The notes beneath the pieces are model-generated. The model was not told the origin of the DNA and searched no databases. It saw only the letters and a list, made by a program, of their open reading frames with translations. Source: Dissophora ornata (Eukaryota > Mortierellomycota > Mortierellomycetes > Mortierellales > Mortierellaceae). From it: DNA of 27,020 nt. The position numbers and the translations under genes are program-made. The stretch spans positions 1-27,020 of the forward strand of contig MU617012.1 in the NCBI GenBank assembly GCA_025201705.1, written 5' to 3'. Shown here one piece after another: positions 20,169 to 27,020 of this stretch (positions are counted from its first letter, which is position 1; each line of letters opens with the position of its first letter).

Positions 20169-20248
20169 CATGAGGTTCTTTTCATTCTGTAGTAAGACGA
20201 CGTATGTAGAAAATAATGGCTCGCCTGCTTTTGCCCTCATCAAGGGCT

Positions 20249-22237
20249 TCACTCGCCCTTCACCCACTCTCGCATTACATCTCTTGGTCTTCCAGCGAGG
20301 CCTTCACCGTGGACATTGTCGATGTGTTCCAAGTCAATAGAGCCCGTGGATGTCCACAATCGTTTCTGAGCCGTCCCATACAACAAACCCACACGCGCCG
20401 TCGGCAGCCGACTCGAGCGCACCACAAATGCAAGTTCTTCCTTATCCTCAGCTGCTGCTCTCTCCAGTTTCCGTTCCTGGTTCGGATCAACCATATGCGT
20501 TTCAGCGGACGCAGCTGCAGCGACATGTCTCCGTCGATAGAATTGAATAATACTTCCCAATCGTTCTACAATCGAAAAATAAATGAGTGAGTTAGACTGT
20601 ACGGTGATTGCCTTTGAATAACCCATTCCTTACTACACAGAAGAAGAAAAGTTCCTCGCACCAGGGTCAAGCGCGGTTCTAGCCAACCTCGAAATCGCAG
20701 CGTCCGATATCCGCGATCTCGCGACCAATGCAGACACTGATTCTGATCCTCGCAGCACTAGCTTGGCTGCTGTGGTAGCAGCCTGAAGAATTTCCTTCGC
20801 ATGCAGTTCAGCCTCGTCATGACGAATAACTTCGTATTCGCAATCATCCTGACTCCTGTTCGATAACGGTCCAGCTCTAGATGAAAGTGGTGGTGGTGAG
20901 GTCGAAGAGTTGCCCCAGCGACATCTTGGAATAACTGGCGCTAGGGCAAAACACGATAGGGTCCAAATCCTGAGTTCGCGTTGGACCTGCCGAATCGAGA
21001 TAGAAATTGAAGGGGGCAACGTGGCGGTTGTTGTAAGGGATGATGATGCGTATGTGCTCCACCTCCTGATCGCCTTGACGTGTTCCTTGGCCTGCGATTT
21101 CTGTTCTTCAGCTTGGCGTTCATCAGGGACTGCCAACTCGATCACGGCACTACTCAGAAGCGCCTCTGTTTGCCTGTCTGCGTTAGAGTCCGTCTCAATG
21201 ACTGCTTCATCCGAGTCCGTGTCAGCAGTGCATGCAGTCTCGCTGAAACGCGATATCAAAGCACAAACTCCTGCAAGATTCAAGAACCCGATTACTCCAG
21301 CGGCCACCAACTCTTGATGCTCGTTCTTGTACTCGTACAGCAATGGCAACAACGACAATGACGACGATTCGATCCGGGTCCAGGTACCCGATTCGCCCAC
21401 CGCGCAACACATCCACCATCCACACACGCTCAACAGACAGACTATGAGATTCAGCCAGATGTATCTATGCCTTTGTTGTAGATGTGGGTACACGCACGGG
21501 CCTGATTCTGCACATCTTTGTCGATGTGAGTTTGGCTGCATGTCTGAATGTCGCAAACATTCCGTGACAGTGCTTGCAGCGACGCTGTTCTTGCGAGAGT
21601 GGTAAGGTGGCGGTGGATCTAAGGGCACGAAGTGCTGACTGCGGTGGCCGTGGCGGCCATCCTCACCGTCATTGTCGTCGATCGCCAACGGCATCACTCC
21701 CATGTCGTCTGTCTCGTATTCCTGTGCCTGTGTCTTAGTGTCACACTGCACCAGGGCCAGAATAACTGCCGAGTCTGCCTGTTGCGTCGCTGCTGAGATA
21801 GCTGACACCGGTATCTCAACTGCCACTCTCCCTCGCCCTACACCATTTTTTGCAGCTATTGTTACTTGCGACCCCCCTATGATCGATTCGGTTGTTGCCA
21901 GTGCTGATGTTGACTTTTGAAGCGTCCCGCCATGACGTGTTTGATCAGTTGTCAACATTGCAGTGGATGAGGATGGGAAGCTGCGCCAGATCAGAACTGC
22001 GCCTACGATGATCACAGTCCCAGAGAAAGGCAGGCCCAGTAGGTAGTGGTCGCAGCACCACAAGGACCACACGTACAGACTCAATGCGACTCCATATATC
22101 CGTGCCTGTGAGCTGTAACAAAAATGACGATTATAAGCCCGCTTAGAGTCCTTGGTCATGTTCACAATGTTTGTGAGGCCGTGGTGATCGTCGTATACAG
22201 GAAGGCATGGATGTCGGCGTGGATGATCGTTCGGCAT
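20249..22237 (-). CDS. Four-TM membrane protein with PPPY motif, two exons
   Basis: I do not recognise the family. Exon 1 is 20662-22237, with hydrophobic segments at about 47-66, 71-86, 259-278 and 310-330 (IYGVALSLYVWSLW, GTVIIVGAVLIW, YIWLNLIVCLLSVCGWW, LVAAGVIGFLNLAGVCALI). The loop between TM2 and TM3 carries DPPPPYHSR (PPPY at 209-212), the type of motif bound by WW domains of Nedd4/Rsp5 ubiquitin ligases. The frame reaches a stop at 20633, but coherent coding (ERLGSIIQFYRRRHV..., ending REWVKGE) resumes at 20565 and runs to 20249. A 96-nt intron 20566-20661 (donor GTGCGA, branch TCTAAC, T-rich tract, acceptor TTGTAG) joins them in frame, giving 630 aa. The donor is not ideal; reading through instead ends the protein at ...NFSSSV (534 aa). 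A second ATG at 22159 is an alternative start, and an acceptor-like TTTTTGTTACAG just after it may hint at an upstream intron. It converges with the MATH/BTB-like gene. Confidence 0.7.
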
Positions 22238-23085
22238 TATGATACAGACGGGTCTGGTTTAAGTTTGATGAAAAAAAAGGAGGGCGTTGACGATGTTGTT
22301 GTGGAGTTGCAAGAAAGGCGACTGACTTGACACACAACAATGTGGAGATTAGAAATGTTTGTAACACGCAGCGTCGCACATCACAGACAGGTGGGGTCAA
22401 ACAAACAAATAACAAACAAGCAAGCAAGCATACACAGGTGCGACTCGCCGAGGGTGGAGGGCGCAATGCAATGAGTGAATGGGGAATGAGATGGGGAAGA
22501 GGGGGACCGAGTTGACGCAGTGGATGGAATGGAATACGGACAGCAAGGGAGAAAGGCGAATAAGGAGATGCATGCGCTCAGCTACCCACCCGTCAGATTA
22601 TAAAAAGCGAGGATCAAAAAAAGACAACAATGACTGAGCACTGAGCGGCGAACATGACAAGGAGGAAGGGAGGAGATGGTGCCAATGCTCTGGCTTTGCT
22701 CTCTGCCTTGCGCTTCCTTGCGCCGCTTTGCCTTGAACAGCCTTGTCCTGTCTACAACAAGAATGCCATCCATCAGTAGCATGATCAAGAGCCACAGACC
22801 TTCCAGCCTTGCAGACAGCCCCTGCATGTCTCTTAGTATTAGTGTTGCTATCGCTATTGTTTTATTGTTCTGGCGGGAGTAGTTTACATTTTCTTTCTTT
22901 TTTGGTCATTAGTTAGGCGGAAATACGATCTATATGATGCTCTATGGATGTTCGAAGACCGTGTCTTCGTTGCGATCAATGCGAATGATGGTGTGTGGAC
23001 GTACGATAATAAGTAATAAAGGGCGATCCCTCAGTCATAACAGCATGTCATAACGATAATTCAGGACAAGCTGACAAAAATGGAT
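22238..23085. other. Intergenic between two leftward genes
   Basis: About 850 nt holding the promoter of the four-TM gene and the 3' flank of the RhoGAP-like gene. Only short frames without recognizable features are present. No clear minus-strand TATA box was found. Confidence 0.5.
22862..22867 (-). terminator. Possible poly(A) signal of the RhoGAP-like gene
   Basis: TTTATT on the plus strand (minus AATAAA), about 220 nt beyond the stop at 23086. No closer perfect hexamer was seen. Confidence 0.4.
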
Positions 23086-26000
23086 CTACTGTTCGCGCTC
23101 CATCATCTGGTGCTGAATTTGCTGCTGCTGCTGCTGCTCCTGTTGCAGCCTCTGTTGCTTCTGCTCTGCTTCTGCAAGCCGATTGATCTCCTCCTCCAGT
23201 TTTTCAATCTTGACCCACCCCACGGCTCCGTCCTGGACAGGTTCCAGCATCACCCAGCCGCTCTCCTGTCCAGCCATATGTTCAATGCACATCCAAGGGA
23301 AAACCTCGTCCAGCGACTCTTCCGTCTTTGTCAACACATCCTTGCGCACCACACCGGGCGGCAGCTTCTTCTTCTTTGTCAAGTTGGTATTGCTGAAATT
23401 GCTGCCCATCATTCCCGCTGGCGAGTTGTTCCCCTGGATCGTCGACAGCCGGTTGGTTTTCTTTGTTGCCTTGGGCTTTGATACTCCAAAAAGTCGATTC
23501 CTCTTTGAAGCCATCACCTCTGCCCTATCCGCGGCAGGGTTTTGCTCCAGAGGCGAGGACGACAACAAACCAACACCACCAGCAGTAGTAAAAGGCTTGC
23601 CAGGCTTCGCGATCTCCTTCCTGGAATCCGATGAGGCTGTTGCGGCTGCTGACGATGTTGACAATGATTTGCCGGACATACTCTTCTGAAGTTTGCCGGC
23701 GTCTTCCTGGATGGAGTGAGGCGGGTGCGTACTGCTTCTGCTCGAATCCTGCTGGCTCGACGGCGAGAGCGTCTTTGTTGAGACTCCATCCAAGTTCATG
23801 TTCAGCGGACGATTTTGCAGCACGGGCTGTGTGGACCCGATAGGAAAGGACCCAGTCCCGATAATAGTCGCTTGACCGATGCCACCTGTGGAGCCAGCTT
23901 TCAGGGCCGCTAATGCCCTTGGATCCTTGGCCAAGGCCATAAAGCTCTGTCGGGCGGCCTTCATGGCCGCTTTCCTTTGCGCTTCGCTTGGACCTGGGTC
24001 CATCCCGCGATCTTGACCTTGACCTAGATGTCCCTCCCGCGCATGATCCCACGATGTCGTCGAGCTTGTCGGCGGTAGCGTCATATTTGCATTCCCCGCC
24101 GCCGCGCTCGAATTCACCCCAGGACCACCGACAGGCATCTTGGACATTCGTTTCTGGTGAAGACCCGTCAGGTACTGCTCCGGTTGATGGAAGAAATCTG
24201 ACTGGAAGCCAGCTTCTGAAAAACTATCCCACTGCAACTGGTAATAAAGCTTACCATCCTTCAGAAGCGTGGCCGTCGAGAAGCGATATTCTCGTTCGCC
24301 AGCCTTCTTGGGACTTGTAGTTGCTGTAGTGGCGTCGTCAAAGGAACCACTATCATCTGTAGTATAGGAACTGTCAGATAAGGTCCTTCCGGTCGCCAAC
24401 CGATGTGGACTGCGTCCGGACGACTGGGCATCGCCAGAACCACCATTGCGTTTACCATCAGCCTTGGCTTGTGATGACGCGTGGCCTGACGGAGAGGCTC
24501 GTGGAGACAAGGCTGAAATCTTGCTCTTTCGGCGCTGTTCCCTAAGTGCTACGTTACCAGAGCTGGAAAGTGCTCCGGATGTGCGGCGAGCTCCCGCGAA
24601 ACCCTTGGCACTAGCAGGTTGGACTCGCATGCTATCTTGAGCTGCACGCTTCCAGCTCTCTAGAGTGGCTGCTCCAGATATGGAAGAGCCATTGAGCATC
24701 GTAGCCGGTGCGGACTTGGGAGGCAGATCCACCCCTGAATTCTGCGGATGAACAGCTGCAGAGGACGAACCACCAGATGGGGATTCGCCTAAGAAGCTGA
24801 GCTCTAGGCGCGGGGGCTGGATAGACACTACGGGGGGTACAGGAGCTGACCCGACGACTTGATTGTTGATCTTGGTTGCCTTGAGCTGTTCATCGCTCGG
24901 CTTTGAGCGCAGCTTGAACGACAGTGCCCTAATAAATCCTGCTGCCTTGGATTTGCCCTCCGTCGAAGAATTCTGTGAAGATGCCACTGAGATTCCTGAG
25001 AAAGAAACGCTCTGCTGCAGAGGAAGCATATTATCAGGTGCCAGAGGACCTTGACCTTTGCTATTAGATCGACTCATAGAACTCGACTGCTTTGGGGACG
25101 AGATCGCTGAGGACGAGGGCGACATCTTGCTGCTCTGACCATTCTTCCCGCTGGGAGACCTTTTGTGGGCATCCATGCCGCTGTGCCCTTGTACATATCC
25201 TTGAGGGGGAGAGACTGGCGCGTCTGAGAAGTTCTCCTGGAACTTGGACTTTAACTCTGCCTTGGGTGATACTGGCGTAATTGGCATAAAGTGCACGCTG
25301 ACTTCCGCATCCTTGGTAGGACGTGCGACGACCTCAGACTTTTTCTCTGGGTTCGGGAGAAGTCTTTGCGGCCTTGGAGATGCGATGGACGAATTTGAAG
25401 ACGGGTTCGACACGGGCGTCAGCTCATCCATTGCCACCATAGTAGACTGTTTTGATGGGACACTGCCGACGTTGATCTCTAGCTTGGCGTCGTTGTTTGT
25501 GGTCCTTGACATGGATCGTCCGAGACCATGAGAAGCACTTCGTGTCGGAATGAGAGGTCGTTCGAGATCCTGAGGTGAGGACTCCAATGAGAAGGTCGAC
25601 CTGGGCGATGAAGGGACTTCCTGAGCATCATTTTGCTTGGCTTGTAACAAACGCAAACGAATATCTTCTGAAACTTGTGATCGCTCGGCCTGAATAGCCA
25701 TCTCTCGGGTCAAGATATCTTGGCGGAGCTCGTTCGGCTTCTTATGCACACGGCCATGCATGGTATGCGGGTCCAAAGACACGGAGCGACGAAGAAGAGA
25801 GTTTCTTTTGGCACGCTGAGGGGTCAAGGAGGGTGAGGTATGGCCGGGAGCAATTGCATGGCCAACGCGTGCGTTGGTAGAAGTCGCAGATCGCTGAATG
25901 GTTCCATGAGGCGGAGATGTTGAAAATGACTCGCCAGCTGGGATACGAATAGGAGCTGATAACTGCTTCTGCCCCGAATCGTTATTAGACAACTGGCTGC

Positions 26001-27020
26001 TGGTTGAGCTGTTTGATCGGCTGACGGTGACAACCTGCGAGCTGCCCAAAGAAGGCAGCTCCTCTGCGCTGAGCCTATCCATCTTTGAAAAGTCCCAGCC
26101 GAGTCCGTCCGCAAAGTCCGGAATGGCATCGCTGTGCATTGGCTCTGGCTCTGATTCATAGCCGCCATCCGTGGACGACTCCACAGGCAACATGTAAAGG
26201 CTATCCAAGTCAGTTACAGATGATCGACGACGGTCTTTCTTGCTTGTCGGTCGCAACATCTGCGAGCTTCTGGATTGGCGAAGCTGACTCAAATGAGACC
26301 GATCCTGCATGATCTCCTCGTATTCCATGGGATCCTGCTCATGATACGGCGCTGGCGAGATCGGTCGAGAGCGAGAGGATGTGGACTTTGCGAGTGAGTG
26401 GGACCGAGACAAGGATTCCTGGGAGAGTGGCGAGGCAGAGCGTGGTGTTGTGGCATTGTCAAAGTAGCCGCTGCTAGATTGCCCGAATGCGGTCGCTGTA
26501 GGTGTCATGTTGGATCCGGCACTGGAGGGGAGCGAGACGTCTGAGTGGGAATGCGGTTGTATACTGGGCATGGAGCCGTTGTCATTGCTCCTGTTGCGCG
26601 CGCTCTTGACCTTGCGTGTGATGTTGTCGACATAACGATTTTCGTCCACTGCGTCCTCGTGTTCGATCTTTGCAAGGTCGTAGGTCGTCTTGATACGGAG
26701 GAAGGCTCGGAGCAGATCCTCGCAGGCGGCTCCCCACATGTTGCGCTGCTGCAAGGACGCATCGAAGGTTGTGAACTCGCGCTCTGGCTCGGCCATGATG
26801 CTGAGCGAGATTGCCTTGGCGACGGTTACGAGGGTCATGTTGTTGAGATGGGCGAGCAGAGTGACATCGGCGCAGAGCGAGAACAGGTCGAGCAGGATGG
26901 CACGGTTGGTGGCTGGCAAATCATGCACAAACCGGCTAAAGCTTCGGTCTGTCGGTGCAGAATTGGTAAAAATAGGGATGGGATGTTAACCTTGTTCCTC
27001 CTGGCCGAGGTTTGAGGGGG
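23086..27020 (-). CDS. RhoGAP-domain protein with long disordered tail (5' end outside the window)
   Basis: Probable regulator of a Rho-type GTPase in polarity or cell wall control. The main exon covers 23086 to about 26948 and codes some 1285 residues. Counting from the GTG at 26928, residues 1-80 are the C-terminal half of a RhoGAP fold: FVHDLPATNRAILLDLF, then NNMTLVTVAKAI (canonical NKMT...NLA, here diverged), then NMWGAACEDLLRAFL. The half with the catalytic arginine is beyond the window. About 800 Ser/Pro/Gln-rich disordered residues follow, with many SPS/RSxS basic-serine sites suited to kinases. Two ordered islands come late: 878-920 (EYRFSTATLLKDGKLYYQLQWDSF) and 1208-1240 (FPWMCIEHM...GWVMLEPV...GWVKIEKL). 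A Gln-rich coiled coil (1241-1280) ends the protein. In frame upstream there is a TAA at 26986-26988, bypassed if a 42-nt intron (26949-26990, GTTAAC...GACAG) is removed, giving GQEEQDRSFSRF. That intron is unusually short. Confidence 0.78.

Noticed and set aside
19443..20267. 274-codon minus-strand frame across the MATH/BTB-like gene
   Set aside because: It is a Ser/Cys-rich shadow opposite a well supported coding frame and crosses the stop codon region of both neighbouring genes.

Overview
This window is a stretch of nuclear DNA from a fungus. It has widely spaced genes of 1 to 4 kb, short spliceosomal introns (about 75-150 nt, GT...CTRAY-like branch...AG), AATAAA poly(A) signals, CT-rich leaders, and many F-box/LRR and Ser/Asn/Gln-rich proteins. 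The F-box abundance, the fungal-type IIC-like cation ATPase and the codon use make an early-diverging lineage such as Mortierellomycota or Mucoromycota my best guess. That is inference; no rRNA or other marker is present. All exon models were built by eye.

Layout: (1) 330-1178(-) GT34-type Golgi glycosyltransferase, divergent from (2) 1861-3679(+) F-box/LRR protein with one intron. Gene 2 converges tail-to-tail on (3) 3764-5795(-) cytochrome P450 with five exons, whose frames add up to exactly 512 aa. (4) 6538-10106(-) type IIC-like P-type cation ATPase, three exons, 1129 aa. A 3.7 kb stretch without a convincing protein gene follows (10107-13768). Next come (5) 13769-16918(+) a 1049-aa F-box-like protein and, in tandem, (6) 17350-20013(+) a MATH/BTB-like protein with one intron. 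Gene 6 converges on (7) 20249-22237(-) a four-TM protein with a PPPY motif, whose last exon lies beyond an apparent stop. Last is (8) 23086->27020(-) a long disordered protein carrying the C-terminal part of a divergent RhoGAP domain, cut by the window edge.

Theme: three genes (2, 5, 6) look like substrate adaptors of cullin-RING ubiquitin ligases (F-box for SCF/CUL1, BTB for CUL3), and gene 7 carries a PPxY motif of the kind bound by WW domains of Nedd4/Rsp5-type ligases. The most unusual feature is that genes 5 and 6, which are neighbours, both seem to have their adaptor domain split by insertions of hundreds of low-complexity residues. The other genes (glycosyltransferase, P450, ATPase, RhoGAP) look like ordinary cell-wall/secretory, oxidative, ion-transport and polarity functions. 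I see no operon-like logic, CRISPR, tRNA, rRNA or intact transposon.
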